Notes: generated by a model from the sequence alone, not told the origin. 64,000 nt of DNA from Nitrococcus mobilis Nb-231 (GCF_000153205.1 NZ_CH672427.1:1838541-1902540), one strand, 5' to 3'. Positions 7,425 through 17,057 are shown, numbered from the stretch's first letter. Numbers and translations are program-made.

Positions 7425-8246
7425 ATGAGCGAACCGACCACCACCCGGACCAAGCTCTGGCTGGGGTTAACGCTCCTCGCCATACTGCTCGCGGGCTGCG
7501 CCAGCAATCCGGCACAACAGGACGTGTACGATCCACTCGAGTCGATGAACCGGAAAACCTTTCAGTTCAACGAGCAGGTCGACCGTTACGTGCTCCAGCC
7601 CCTCGCTCAAGGTTGGATGTTCATAACACCCAGCTCCGTGCGCGAGGCCATCGGCAATTTCTTCGTCAATATGACCTACCCTGGGGTCGTACTCAACGAT
7701 ATTTTACAGGGTAAGACCGTCGATGCCGGTCGGAACCTGCTGCGCTTTACGCTCAACTCCACGCTGGGCATCGCTGGTCTGTTCGACCCTGCCTCCGGTC
7801 TGGGGCTGCACCACCACCCCGAGGACTTCGGACAGACACTGGCCGTCTGGGGTAGCGGTCCGGGCCCCTACCTTATCCTCCCCGTGCTGGGCCCGTCGAA
7901 CTTCCGTGATACGGCTGGGTTGCCGGCGGATCTGTATTCCAACGGCCTGACCTTCGCCCTGTCTTCGGTTGCTATACGCGCCGGGCTGTCGACCCTGCAA
8001 GCCGTCAATACCCGCGCGCAGCTGGACAAGGCCGTGCGCATCAGCCGCGAAGCCGCAGTGGATCACTACGCTTTCATCCGTTCGGCCTATCAGCAGCAGC
8101 GTCTCAATCAAATCTACGATGGCACCCCGCCGTTCGAGGAGCTCTACGACGAGGATCTATTCGAGGAGGATCTGCCTCCAGACGAGCCGTCTGCGCAGGA
8201 AGACACCGAGGGATCTAGCGAACCGCTGCCAGCAAACGGTCGATAA
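7425..8246 (+). CDS. mlaA: MlaA (VacJ) outer-membrane lipoprotein of phospholipid transport
   Basis: 273 aa lipoprotein with lipobox LLAGC, the lipidated residue being Cys25. The family hallmarks follow: YDPLESMNRKTFQFNEQVD, then VNMTYPGVVLNDILQGK and the GPGPYLILPVLGPSNFRDT stretch. MlaA removes mislocalised phospholipid from the outer leaflet of the outer membrane and passes it to MlaC and the MlaFEDB complex. The rest of the mla genes are not in this window. The acidic C-terminal tail (EEDLPPDEPSAQED) is an extension. The last 32 bases overlap the convergent kinase-like gene. Confidence 0.92.
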   Translation: MSEPTTTRTKLWLGLTLLAILLAGCASNPAQQDVYDPLESMNRKTFQFNEQVDRYVLQPLAQGWMFITPSSVREAIGNFFVNMTYPGVVLNDILQGKTVDAGRNLLRFTLNSTLGIAGLFDPASGLGLHHHPEDFGQTLAVWGSGPGPYLILPVLGPSNFRDTAGLPADLYSNGLTFALSSVAIRAGLSTLQAVNTRAQLDKAVRISREAAVDHYAFIRSAYQQQRLNQIYDGTPPFEELYDEDLFEEDLPPDEPSAQEDTEGSSEPLPANGR

Positions 8247-9102
8247 GCCGTCGCGCATGATCTGCGTAACCGGCGCCAAATATATTGAGATGGTTGAGGA
8301 CATGATAGAGCTGATAGAGGTCACGGCGCAGCTCATAGCCGACAGTGAGCGGCCAAGCCGCCTGATAAGCCCGGTAGAAGCTCGCATCGAAGCCGCCGAA
8401 CAGCTCGGTCATGGCAAGGTCGGTTTCGCGATCACCGAAATACACCGCAGGATCATAGAGTACCGGCACGCCGTTGCGATCAAACGCGGCGTTACCTCCC
8501 CACAAGTCACCGTGCAGCAATGAGGCGACCGGGTGATGACCGGCGCAGACCAGTGGTAGCTTCTCCAGCAAACGGAAACCCGCCTTGGTCAGCGGACCAC
8601 CATAGCCGTTGCGCTCGGCGAGTTCGAGCTGAAAACCCAGTCGATGATCGCGATAAAAAGCGACCCAGTCATCGGTGGGCCGATTGATTTGCGGGGTCGA
8701 GCCGATGGTATTGTCCCGGTCCCAGCCGAAACGAGGCCGGGTCATCCGATGGATACCCGCCAGGCCCGCACCCAGACACTCAGCCCCCGGCGCTCCGCCG
8801 CGGCCGAGTTCGATATGCTCTAAAACCAAATAGGCGGTGACCCCGCTCGTACCACAACAAATCGGTTGCGGCACCCGCAGCACCCCGGGTTGCGCCAGCA
8901 GCCGCAGACCGGCTGCCTCCGCCTCGAACATCTCAAGACTTGCAGGGGCATCGTTGAGTTTGACGAAGTAGCGCGCCCCGCCTGCGCCGATACTCGCCGT
9001 GCGGTTGATACTGCCGCTTGCGATCGACCATGGCACGCGGGCACGCACGACCGAGCCGGTGGCCCGCTCGATCGCGGCGCTGATATCATCTTGCAGACTC
9101 AT
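8215..9102 (-). CDS. Fructosamine kinase family protein
   Basis: 295 aa with an aminoglycoside-phosphotransferase-like kinase fold. The catalytic loop is LLHGDLWGGN and the metal-binding segment is LYDPAVYFGDRETDLAM, both characteristic of fructosamine/ketosamine-3-kinases. These enzymes phosphorylate sugar adducts on protein amines so that they break down; bacterial members act on ketosamines or ribulosamines. The start overlaps the stop of the upstream HNH gene by four bases (ATGA), so they form a two-gene operon. The 3' end overlaps the convergent mlaA end. Confidence 0.85.
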   Translation of the reverse strand: MSLQDDISAAIERATGSVVRARVPWSIASGSINRTASIGAGGARYFVKLNDAPASLEMFEAEAAGLRLLAQPGVLRVPQPICCGTSGVTAYLVLEHIELGRGGAPGAECLGAGLAGIHRMTRPRFGWDRDNTIGSTPQINRPTDDWVAFYRDHRLGFQLELAERNGYGGPLTKAGFRLLEKLPLVCAGHHPVASLLHGDLWGGNAAFDRNGVPVLYDPAVYFGDRETDLAMTELFGGFDASFYRAYQAAWPLTVGYELRRDLYQLYHVLNHLNIFGAGYADHARRLIDRLLAAVR

Positions 9103-9725
9103 GAGAGGAAACGGGCCGGGCTCGGTTGGGCGGTGCGCTCGAGTCGCTCGCGCAGGGGACTGCGGCGCGGAAAATGCGCACGCAGAAACTCCATCTGATC
9201 CGCCAGGATACGCCGCCCCTGTAAGTAGACGTACTCGGCATGCGTGGGTGTAAAGGGAACGGCCAGCAACTGCATCCCGGCCCCCTCCGGACCGCGATTG
9301 CCTTTATGGCTATTACAATGCTTGCAGGCCGTAACGACATTGTTCCAAGCGTCTTCGCCGCCCCGACTGATCGGTCGCACATGATCCCTGGAAAGCTCGG
9401 ATTGGCGCCGGCGCTCGCCGCAATACATGCACAGAAAGCCATCGCGTCGGAACAGCGTGGCATTGTTCAATGGGGGCGTGTATCCTGGTCGGCCTTTCAT
9501 CGAAGCCTGAACCGAGCCGTCCGTGGCGATAATCGAGTTCACTTCGATGACGCTACGCTGACCGGTCGCCGCATTGTAGCCCCCATGAATACGGTACAGC
9601 AGGCGCCCGCAGCTGTAGGCCACCTGCTCGAGGTAGTAGAGGCGCACGGCACCCTGGTAGCTGATCCACTCCAGCGGCATACCCGAGATGTCGGTACGCA
9701 GGATGTCATGTTGAAGGCTAAGCAC
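9099..9725 (-). CDS. HNH endonuclease family protein
   Basis: 208 aa. The C-terminal half carries a Zn-bound HNH nuclease domain: CMYCGERR (first CxxC), the catalytic LSRDHVRPISRGGEDAWNN and CKHCNSHKGNR (second CxxC). The N-terminal 90 residues are of a type commonly fused to this HNH subfamily in gammaproteobacteria. Such stand-alone HNH proteins are widespread chromosomal genes of uncertain role, and there is no methylase or other defence gene nearby. It is the first gene of an operon with the fructosamine-kinase-like gene. Confidence 0.85.
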   Translation of the reverse strand: MLSLQHDILRTDISGMPLEWISYQGAVRLYYLEQVAYSCGRLLYRIHGGYNAATGQRSVIEVNSIIATDGSVQASMKGRPGYTPPLNNATLFRRDGFLCMYCGERRRQSELSRDHVRPISRGGEDAWNNVVTACKHCNSHKGNRGPEGAGMQLLAVPFTPTHAEYVYLQGRRILADQMEFLRAHFPRRSPLRERLERTAQPSPARFLS

Positions 9726-10397
9726 GGTGATGACCCTTTATCCGCACCCGGTCGGCTATTTACCCAAGCGCGGCCTACTCCACAATTTATTTCACAGATG
9801 CCCGGTACAGCGCAACTCCTACCACGCACGCCCGATGCACGACAGACGACGGCACCAGCGTTTACGACTATGTATAGGCCGTTTTCATCTTAAGCGGAAT
9901 AACGCATCGAGTTGGGCGCCCAACGCTGATCCGCATATACTTGCCGACTCCACCGAGCAAGCGAGCGCACAGGGCGGTCGGCACTGTAAGTCGCTAACGG
10001 GTCGGACGTTCACTAAATATGTACGGACGGGCACCGGCAATCGTCGGTCCACTGCTGTACCGAGTGCACCCAAACAAACCGTAGCTGAATCGTTAAATGA
10101 TAAAAAAACCAAACTGAATCATTGCATGCGGCGGCCGACTTGGCCGGCAACGCCGGCGTTCACCGCCCGGTCTCTCCGAGATTTGTCCCGGCCTCCCTAC
10201 AATCCAGGCGCAGTCGATGGTACGCGTTTTCCTGGGCCGCTGACAAAGCGCGTGTGCGGCTCGCCATAGCGTCCATGGCCACACGCACGGGGACGGCGCC
10301 CGCGAGCGCCGACAAAATCGGGCCGCACTGACGCAAACAACCAGGTCGTCCGGTAACGATATACCCCTTGACGAATGAGAACAGGCGGGAGAGCACA
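9726..10397. other. 672-bp noncoding region before pntAA
   Basis: I see no gene with family resemblance or a good start here. Open frames in this stretch are short, Arg-rich or Pro-rich shadows. It separates the HNH operon from pntAA and should hold both divergent promoters. I could not pick out a convincing -35/-10 pair. Confidence 0.4.
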
Positions 10398-11528
10398 ATG
10401 ACGTTAACTTTAGCCGTGCCCAAAGAGTCGGCTCCCGGCGAACGCCGCGTCGCACTTGTCCCGAGCGTGATCGAGCCGCTCGCCAAACTGGGCGTCAAGC
10501 TCCTGATGGAAAAAGGCGCCGGGGAGAATAGCGGTTTCGATGACACCGACTATCAAGGCGTCGAGCTCACCAACGCCGGCACGCTCTATAAGCAGGCGGA
10601 TATTCTGCTCAAGGTCCAGCCGCCGAGCCTCGACGAAGCCGGCAAGCTCAAGAAGGGCAGCATTCTACTCGGCTTTCTTGCGCCACACACAGGGGATAGC
10701 CGGATCAGGAAACTGCTTGAGCGCAAAGTGAGTGCCTTTGCCATAGAATTAGTGCCGCGGATCACCCGCGCCCAGTCCATTGACGCGCTTTCCTCCCAGG
10801 CCAGCATCGCCGGTTATAAAGCCGCCTTGTTAGCGGCGAGCCTGTGTCCACGACTGTTCCCCATGCTCACTACGGCCGCCGGGACCATCCGACCAGCCAA
10901 AGCCCTGATCATCGGTGCCGGCGTGGCCGGGCTGCAGGCCATCGCCACCACCAAGCGCTTGGGCGCCATCACCGAGGCCTATGACGTGCGCGCGGCGACC
11001 AAAGAACAAGTGGAATCACTCGGCGGCAAATTCATCAACACCGGAGTGAAAGCGGAGGGGGAAGGCGGCTATGCGCGGGAGCTCACGGCGGCCGAACGAC
11101 AACAACAGCAAGAAGTGCTGGCCGAGCGCATCGCCCAAGCCGATGCCGTAATCTCGACCGCAGCCATACCGGGCCGGCCGGCACCGAAGATCATCGATAA
11201 GGCGACTGTGCAGCGAATGAAGCGCGGCTCGGTAATCATCGATCTGGCCGCGGAAAGCGGGGGCAACTGCGAGTTGACCCAGGCCGGCAAGCACATCGAT
11301 CACCACGGCGTCGTGATCTATGGACCGGAGAACATCACCAGCACCGCGGCCACCCACGCCAGCGAGATGTATGCGCGCAACCTCTACAACCTACTCGTGC
11401 TGATGATAAAGGACGGCGCGCAGCGGCTCGACTGGGACGATCAGGTCATCGCGGACAGTTGCCTAACCCATGCCGGCGAGATCCGCCACACACCGACTCG
11501 GGAACGTGTGGAAGGAGGCAAAAAATGA
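10398..11528 (+). CDS. pntAA: NAD(P) transhydrogenase alpha subunit, soluble NAD-binding part
   Basis: 376 aa. Domain I of proton-translocating transhydrogenase binds NAD(H). It opens with the alanine-dehydrogenase/PntA N-domain signature (VPKESAPGERRVALVPSV) and includes the Rossmann segment ALIIGAGVAGLQAIATTKRLG with an adjacent AYDVRAATKEQVESLGG. ATG at 10398 is chosen over the in-frame one 30 bases earlier because GGGAG lies at the right distance. It is the first gene of a three-gene operon with four-base ATGA overlaps, the split-subunit arrangement common in Rhodospirillum-type enzymes. The enzyme couples NADPH formation to proton re-entry. Confidence 0.95.
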   Translation: MTLTLAVPKESAPGERRVALVPSVIEPLAKLGVKLLMEKGAGENSGFDDTDYQGVELTNAGTLYKQADILLKVQPPSLDEAGKLKKGSILLGFLAPHTGDSRIRKLLERKVSAFAIELVPRITRAQSIDALSSQASIAGYKAALLAASLCPRLFPMLTTAAGTIRPAKALIIGAGVAGLQAIATTKRLGAITEAYDVRAATKEQVESLGGKFINTGVKAEGEGGYARELTAAERQQQQEVLAERIAQADAVISTAAIPGRPAPKIIDKATVQRMKRGSVIIDLAAESGGNCELTQAGKHIDHHGVVIYGPENITSTAATHASEMYARNLYNLLVLMIKDGAQRLDWDDQVIADSCLTHAGEIRHTPTRERVEGGKK

Positions 11529-11833
11529 TTGAAGGATTGATCGCGCTGTGGATATTCATGCTCGCTGCTTTTACCGGTTATGAAGTGATCAGCCGCGTGC
11601 CCGTCATCCTGCACACCCCATTGATGTCGGGCTCGAATTTCGTCCATGGAATCGTACTTGTGGGCGCCATGGTCGCGCTCGGCGAAGCCAGTGGCGCGAC
11701 CGAGCAGCTGATCGGCTTCATCGCCGTAATTCTGGCGGCGGGCAACGCCGTCGGCGGTTATGTAGTGACCGAGCGCATGCTCGAAATGTTCAAGACCAAG
11801 GACGAACAAAACAAGAAAGGGGGACAAGAATGA
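11525..11833 (+). CDS. pntAB: NAD(P) transhydrogenase alpha subunit, membrane part
   Basis: 102 aa, mostly transmembrane, corresponding to the C-terminal membrane segment of a full-length PntA. Conserved core: FTGYEVISRVPVILHTPLMSG, then ASGATEQLIGFIAVILAAGN. The ATG overlaps the pntAA stop (ATGA at 11525-11528) and its own stop overlaps the pntB start. With PntB it forms the proton channel. Confidence 0.95.
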   Translation: MIEGLIALWIFMLAAFTGYEVISRVPVILHTPLMSGSNFVHGIVLVGAMVALGEASGATEQLIGFIAVILAAGNAVGGYVVTERMLEMFKTKDEQNKKGGQE

Positions 11834-13302
11834 ACACCGTCGTCCAACTCTGCTACTTTGTAGCCGCCGTTTTGTTCATCCTCGGGTTGAAGGGCATGAG
11901 CTCGCCCCGAACCGCCCGCAAAGGCATCGTCTGGGCCGGTATCGGCATGGTGCTTGCGACAGTCGCGACCTTCTTCCACCCGGATTTGCATCACGCCGTC
12001 AACTATCTGCTCATCATTCTCGCCATCGCTGTCAGCGGTGGGCTCGCCTGGTGGTCCGGCAAGCGCGTGCCGATGACCGACATGCCCCAGATGGTGGCAC
12101 TGTATAACGGTATGGGCGGCGGTGCCGCTGCCGCGATCGGAGCCGTAGAGCTGTTCAAGGCCGTGAGTCAGATCGGGGCTACGTCGGCGCAGCAACTCGC
12201 GGCCCAAAAGGATCTGGGCCTGGAGCAAGTCGAACAATTCGCCGCGGGTCACAGCCACGTAGGCAGCCTGCTCGGGGCCGACCACGCTGTGCTCGGTATC
12301 AGCGGCGCGCTCATCGGCGCGGTTGCATTCTCCGGCTCGCTAGTCGCCTGGGCCAAACTCGACGGACGGCTGCACCGCAACCAACTCCTGCCGGCGCAAC
12401 AACTGGTAAACCTCGGTGTATTCGTCGCGACCGTGCTGTTCGCTATTCTCAGCTACTATACCGATGGTTCGGCGGTAATCATTGTCTTCTTCGTCCTTGC
12501 GCTGGTCTTCGGCGTATTCATGGCGATCCCGATCGGCGGGGCGGATATGCCCGTAGTCATCTCATTGTTCAATGCCCTGACGGGGCTGGCCGTCGGCTTC
12601 GAGGGCTATTTGCTCGGCAATCCGGCTATGATCATTGCCGGCACGGTCGTGGGCGCCGCCGGTAGCCTGCTCACCCAGCTGATGGCGAAAGCCATGAACC
12701 GGCCCTTGACCAATGTACTGTTCAGCGGTTTCGGCACCGCCACGGCCGACGCGGGCAGCGATCCGGAGGGCGAGATGAAGGCGATCCAGGCCGAGGACGC
12801 CGCCATCATGATGGGTTACGCCAATCAGGTCGTTATTGCACCCGGCTACGGTATGGCCGTCGCGCAGGCCCAACACAAGGTCTGGGAATTGGTGGAGCTG
12901 CTCCAGGAGCGAGATGTCAGTGTCAAGTTCGCCATTCATCCGGTAGCGGGGCGCATGCCCGGGCATATGAACGTCCTGCTCGCCGAGGCCGGCGTGCCCT
13001 ATGATCTGATCTACGATATGGAAGAGATCAACGCCGAGTTCGACCGCACCGATGTGGTCGTGGTAATTGGCGCCAATGACGTGGTCAACCCGGCCGCCAA
13101 AAACGACCCTTCGAGCCCCATCTACGGCATGCCGATCTTGGACGTGGCTGCCGCGCACAACGTGATCGTCATCAAACGCGGCAAAGGCAAAGGTTTCTCC
13201 GGGGTGGAAAACCATCTGTTCTTTGCGGACAACTGCCGCATGCTCTTCAATGACGGTCAGAAGGCGGCCGGCGAGCTCATTCAGGTGCTAAAGAAGCTTT
13301 AG
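11830..13302 (+). CDS. pntB: NAD(P) transhydrogenase beta subunit
   Basis: 490 aa. About nine membrane spans in the N-terminal 270 residues form domain II with PntAB. The C-terminal domain III binds NADP(H), with the signature VIAPGYGMAVAQAQHKVWEL and the RPAGRMPGHMNVLLAE-type loop (here AGRMPGHMNVLLAEAGVPY). Length fits the family. Its start overlaps the pntAB stop by four bases. The plus-strand neighbour starts 15 bases downstream and may be cotranscribed. Confidence 0.95.
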   Translation: MNTVVQLCYFVAAVLFILGLKGMSSPRTARKGIVWAGIGMVLATVATFFHPDLHHAVNYLLIILAIAVSGGLAWWSGKRVPMTDMPQMVALYNGMGGGAAAAIGAVELFKAVSQIGATSAQQLAAQKDLGLEQVEQFAAGHSHVGSLLGADHAVLGISGALIGAVAFSGSLVAWAKLDGRLHRNQLLPAQQLVNLGVFVATVLFAILSYYTDGSAVIIVFFVLALVFGVFMAIPIGGADMPVVISLFNALTGLAVGFEGYLLGNPAMIIAGTVVGAAGSLLTQLMAKAMNRPLTNVLFSGFGTATADAGSDPEGEMKAIQAEDAAIMMGYANQVVIAPGYGMAVAQAQHKVWELVELLQERDVSVKFAIHPVAGRMPGHMNVLLAEAGVPYDLIYDMEEINAEFDRTDVVVVIGANDVVNPAAKNDPSSPIYGMPILDVAAAHNVIVIKRGKGKGFSGVENHLFFADNCRMLFNDGQKAAGELIQVLKKL

Positions 13303-13316
13303 GTGCGCTGTCCGCC

Positions 13317-13907
13317 ATGTCGGTCGATACCGAGCACAACGATATCGATGGCGAAGCCCGACGCCTCTGGGAGTTCGCGCTCGCGCTCTACGAGGTCGAG
13401 GCGGTGAAGCAGGCCTGTCTCAGTATCCAGGCCCGCTACGGGCTAAGCATCAGTCTTCTGCTGGGCGCCATATGGGCCGGCGCCAACGGTTATGGCCGGC
13501 TCGGTGCCACAGAGCTCGAGACCGCGATTCGGCGCGGCGTGGAATGGCACCGGGAGATCATCGAGCCGCTGCGCGCGCTGCGCCGTCGCCTGCGGCAACT
13601 CCCACCACAGGGTCTTGAGCGCCGCACAGAGCGGCTACGCCACCGGCTACTGGAGCAGGAATTGGAGGCGGAACGGATCGAGCAGCGGTTATTCCTGGAA
13701 GATTTCCCGCCCGGCCGCCCAGCCGCTCCGCTAGCGGAGCGCTGGCGTGACGCCGCCGCCAATGCCGCCCTGCTTACCCGCAAGAGTTGCCCGCAACCGG
13801 AGCCGCAGGCCCTGGAGGCACTGAGCCACATCCTGCAAACGACGTTTCCGGAAGTAGCGGCCGCCGGGCTCGCGCGCGAAGCCGAGGCAGTCTGGCGGAT
13901 CGGCTAG
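13317..13907 (+). CDS. TIGR02444 / DUF2390 family protein
   Basis: 196 aa. The opening WEFALALYEVEAVKQACLSIQ, then GLSISLLLGAIWAG, is the conserved start of the gammaproteobacterial TIGR02444 family. The function of this family is unknown. It is helix-rich, with many Arg and Glu residues and no signal peptide. It follows pntB by 15 bases, so it is likely in the same transcript, and its 3' end overlaps the convergent gene by four bases. Confidence 0.75.
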   Translation: MSVDTEHNDIDGEARRLWEFALALYEVEAVKQACLSIQARYGLSISLLLGAIWAGANGYGRLGATELETAIRRGVEWHREIIEPLRALRRRLRQLPPQGLERRTERLRHRLLEQELEAERIEQRLFLEDFPPGRPAAPLAERWRDAAANAALLTRKSCPQPEPQALEALSHILQTTFPEVAAAGLAREAEAVWRIG

Positions 13908-14884
13908 CGCAATGAACCCTGCCGCAACAGTCGCCACAAGACACTCCAGCCGAATAGCAGCGGATAGCGGCGCTGGTACTCCGTAAGCTTCAGCGCCACT
14001 CCCGTATGCCGCTCGAGCTTCCAGGCGAGATAATCGACCCCATTCTCGAAAGTGAGCGCCGATTTCATCAACCGCAGCACGGTCAACACGCGCCCCTGTC
14101 CCCGCCGGATACGCCAACCCCAGTTCGGCGAGAAATACCCTCGCGCCGACATTCGATTGATATACCAATCGCCTTCATCGACCGCTACCACGCCTGGCAT
14201 CCCGACTACCGCCGCCACTATGCGCCGGCGGTAGTCGGGCAGATCGTGGTATACCAATTCGGCGGCACGCTGCGGAGATTCCGGTCGCAGCTCGGCTGTG
14301 TAACTCAACGCTAAGGCACGCTGCCAACACTCGGCGCTATCAAACCGTTCGGGCAGGCAGGGTAAAGCGCGCTCGAGCAGCGTCACCACGGCGCTCGCCA
14401 AAGCACGCTCGATGCGCCCTCGGGTCGGCTCATCGCGGACATAAACCAAACGCACAGGCTGGGCGAAGCGCCCCCAAAGGTAGGAATGAAACCACTGCGC
14501 CGTGCCAAGCTCCAGATCTTGCAAAGAGAGTACGGCACATTTGGCGCGCAGCGTCGTACCATCGGTGTCGGCCGCTTCATGATAGAAGACATTCGGTGGC
14601 AGCAGGGCATTGAGCCAGCACAATAGGCGGCTCTCATACACCGCCGCGTAGCGGTCGACCACGACGTATAAATCCACCACGCCCGTCCTTGGTTGGCCAC
14701 TGCGCAGGCACGAGCCATAGAAAATCACACCCGCCACGGCCGCACCGAAGCGAGCAATCATGCGCTCGCAGAGCCGGTGTAGAGCAGGCTCTACCGGCCG
14801 GGCGCTCTGCGCCGCCACCGCTGCGATCAAAGCGGCGGGGGGCTCGGAATTGATACGGCCGGGCCGCACGAGCGCGTATCGCAT
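13904..14884 (-). CDS. Nucleotidyltransferase-fold-like protein at the end of the sphingolipid operon
   Basis: 326 aa, no firm family. An N-terminal nucleotidyltransferase-like motif is visible: GVIFYGSCLRSGQ, then VVDLYVVVD. A polymerase-beta-type nucleotidyltransferase would show GS followed by DxD; here the second Asp is Tyr (DLY), so classical two-metal catalysis is doubtful. It is the last gene of a six-gene minus-strand operon with a lipid kinase 23 bases upstream. It may act on the head group of the lipid made by this cluster, or serve a structural role; this is inference. No membrane spans are evident. Confidence 0.5.
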   Translation of the reverse strand: MRYALVRPGRINSEPPAALIAAVAAQSARPVEPALHRLCERMIARFGAAVAGVIFYGSCLRSGQPRTGVVDLYVVVDRYAAVYESRLLCWLNALLPPNVFYHEAADTDGTTLRAKCAVLSLQDLELGTAQWFHSYLWGRFAQPVRLVYVRDEPTRGRIERALASAVVTLLERALPCLPERFDSAECWQRALALSYTAELRPESPQRAAELVYHDLPDYRRRIVAAVVGMPGVVAVDEGDWYINRMSARGYFSPNWGWRIRRGQGRVLTVLRLMKSALTFENGVDYLAWKLERHTGVALKLTEYQRRYPLLFGWSVLWRLLRQGSLR

Positions 14885-14907
14885 CGGCGATCACTCCACC
14901 GGCTGGG

Positions 14908-15912
14908 TCATTGGAATGACAAAAACGTCACTGGCCCACGCTGCGATAGATGCAGCGGGCCCTGTGATCGCTCGGCCCGGTAACGCTCCCCATCCAACAC
15001 GAACCCACCGTCGAACTCGAGCGCCAAGGTGTGGATGTTGTGGCTGAAATAGCCATCCTGCTCGCGTGGTGGTGCTCCAGCGCCGCCTCTGAGCACGGCT
15101 GGAAGGGAACGCCACAAGCGCCCAGGCCGGTGTCGAATCGCGGTGTAGTGCAACGGCGCCGGCTCCACCCCCCAATAGGGTTTCGAGCCCAGCAGGAGAC
15201 GCTCCAAGCCGCTGACGAGGATCAATAAGTAGTCTCCTAGCTGGCTGGCGCTGCCATCCAACCGTAGTCTCAGCCGTACAGGCTGGACCCGGCTCTGGGC
15301 GGGTCGCACCAATGCGAGCAACAACCGGGCCCAGGCAAGCCCGGGGCCAATCGTGCCGCCGGTACGCAAGGCCGCAATTCGGCGATGGAAATACTCCACC
15401 CCGGTGTGGATCGCGCCGGCACCGAAGAACATACCATAAAGTGGCGGCCGCTCGGGTGCCGACACCACCCGCAACACGGGACGTTCGGTGCGCAACGGCC
15501 CGTCGCGGGTACCAGCAAGCCACGCGCCGAGCGCTCGCAATGCTTGCTGGGGCGTCCCTCGGGCACCGACGTCGGCCGCCGTCATGTTAGTCGTACCGCC
15601 TGCAATCACTACGAGCGGCGGCGGTTTCCCCTGCCGCTCACCCGGTCCCAATAGATAGGTCAGTACTGCTTGCAACGTTCCATCGCCGCCGTTTATGGCC
15701 AGCAATTCCGCCCCACTGGCAAGCAGTTCTTGAATACCGAGCGCCGTTTCCGCCGGGCAGACCGCTTCTCGATATGCAGCGCCCGGAAGCCGCCTCGCCT
15801 CTTCCCGAACTTGCCGCAAGCAGCGCCGGTTGCGCCCGCTGTTCGGATTGCAAAGCACACCGACCCGCCGCGGCACCAAGGCATCGGATTCACTCGGTTG
15901 ATTGCGCCTCAT
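14908..15912 (-). CDS. Diacylglycerol/sphingoid-type lipid kinase
   Basis: 334 aa with the DAGK catalytic fold. It starts with RRVGVLCNPNSGRNRR and has the nucleotide-binding AINGGDGTLQAVL. The C-terminal beta-sandwich is typical of YegS/sphingosine-kinase relatives. In Caulobacter crescentus a kinase of this fold (CpgB) phosphorylates ceramide in the ceramide phosphoglycerate pathway. Its position within a complete ceramide gene set makes ceramide or sphingoid base the likely substrate rather than diacylglycerol. That assignment is by context; the sequence alone shows only a lipid kinase. Confidence 0.8.
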   Translation of the reverse strand: MRRNQPSESDALVPRRVGVLCNPNSGRNRRCLRQVREEARRLPGAAYREAVCPAETALGIQELLASGAELLAINGGDGTLQAVLTYLLGPGERQGKPPPLVVIAGGTTNMTAADVGARGTPQQALRALGAWLAGTRDGPLRTERPVLRVVSAPERPPLYGMFFGAGAIHTGVEYFHRRIAALRTGGTIGPGLAWARLLLALVRPAQSRVQPVRLRLRLDGSASQLGDYLLILVSGLERLLLGSKPYWGVEPAPLHYTAIRHRPGRLWRSLPAVLRGGAGAPPREQDGYFSHNIHTLALEFDGGFVLDGERYRAERSQGPLHLSQRGPVTFLSFQ

Positions 15913-15974
15913 TGGATTATGCTAGCGCCCCTTAAGTAATGGATCGGTCCCGGTCACCACCACCACGATATCGA

Positions 15975-17057
15975 TCAACGCCGCGCGGCGCTTTTGCCAA
16001 GCGCCGCCAGCGCCACCGCAAGCAACACGGCCCCCGGCCCCAGCGCGATCAGCGGCGGGCTGAGATCGAGCAACAAGCCCATATTAACGATGATCTGATC
16101 GGCGAGGTACACGCCCAGGCCCGCGATGGCACCCAACGCGATTCGGCTGCCAATACTGGCGCCGCGCGGCGCGCCAATGCTGAAGGGCACCGCAAGTAGA
16201 ATCATCGCCGCGGCGGTCAGGGGCAATCCCAGCTTCTGCCAAAGCATCACAGCGTAGACGGCCGATGATTGGCCGGTACTGCGCAAATACTGCACGTAGC
16301 CATAGAGCTGCACCGGTGAGAGGCTCTCCGCCGGCTTCTCCAGCAACCCGATCTGGGCAGGGGTCAGAAAAGTCTGCCAAACCATGCTGGCGTGCCGAGT
16401 CGTTACCGGCGTGCCGGCCATGAAAGCTTTGACCAGCACTGTATTGAGCCGCCATGGCGCGCGATGATGAATCTCGGCATAATCGGCGTGAATATACCTT
16501 ACGAGATGCCCCTCGGCATTGAAATGAAAAATCTCGATATCTGCTGGAATGCGCCCCAGGCGCAGGGCGCCGACCCGGAGTAGGCGATCACCACGCCGCG
16601 CCCACAACGCGGCGCCGCTTCCCGACTCGGCGTTGCTATCGCCGCTCAGCGCGGTGGCACGCATACCGAAAGCGTGCTGCTGGAGCGGCGAGGCAACCAA
16701 TTGATCGATCGCCGCCAAGAGCAGAATCAACAAAACACCGGCTTTGAGCGCTGCCAATGCGATGCCTCCGGGTGAAACACCGACCGATCGCAGCGCGGTC
16801 AGCTCCCGATGACTCGCCAAGCCTCCCAGCGCAACGGTAGTGCCCAACAGTGCGATAAAGGGGCCAAGCTCGATCAGCCGCCGCGGCAGTATAAGACCGA
16901 CGTAGGCAAACGCCTGGGCACTATGGTAGTTGCCCTGCCCGGTGTCATCCAGCTGTTCTATCAAGTCGATGAAACTGAACAGCGGTAACAGCACAGCCGC
17001 GGCCACCACGAAACCACCCGCCACGGCCCGCATGAGATAACGCTCTGCCGTCTTCAT
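15975..17057 (-). CDS. LptG-like permease in the sphingolipid operon
   Basis: 360 aa YjgP/YjgQ-family permease: two N-terminal membrane spans (RAVAGGFVVAAAVLLPLFSF), a third and fourth around 60-120, a periplasmic beta-jellyroll region (about 130-250) and two C-terminal spans. In LPS export LptF and LptG sit with LptB2 and extract LPS from the inner membrane. ATG at 17057 overlaps the LptF stop (ATGA); an upstream start 21 bases earlier is less likely. Usual lptFG genes lie beside pepA or rdgB-type neighbours, but these lie among ceramide genes, so they may handle a sphingolipid. They could also be the cell's only LptFG pair. Confidence 0.8.
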   Translation of the reverse strand: MKTAERYLMRAVAGGFVVAAAVLLPLFSFIDLIEQLDDTGQGNYHSAQAFAYVGLILPRRLIELGPFIALLGTTVALGGLASHRELTALRSVGVSPGGIALAALKAGVLLILLLAAIDQLVASPLQQHAFGMRATALSGDSNAESGSGAALWARRGDRLLRVGALRLGRIPADIEIFHFNAEGHLVRYIHADYAEIHHRAPWRLNTVLVKAFMAGTPVTTRHASMVWQTFLTPAQIGLLEKPAESLSPVQLYGYVQYLRSTGQSSAVYAVMLWQKLGLPLTAAAMILLAVPFSIGAPRGASIGSRIALGAIAGLGVYLADQIIVNMGLLLDLSPPLIALGPGAVLLAVALAALGKSAARR

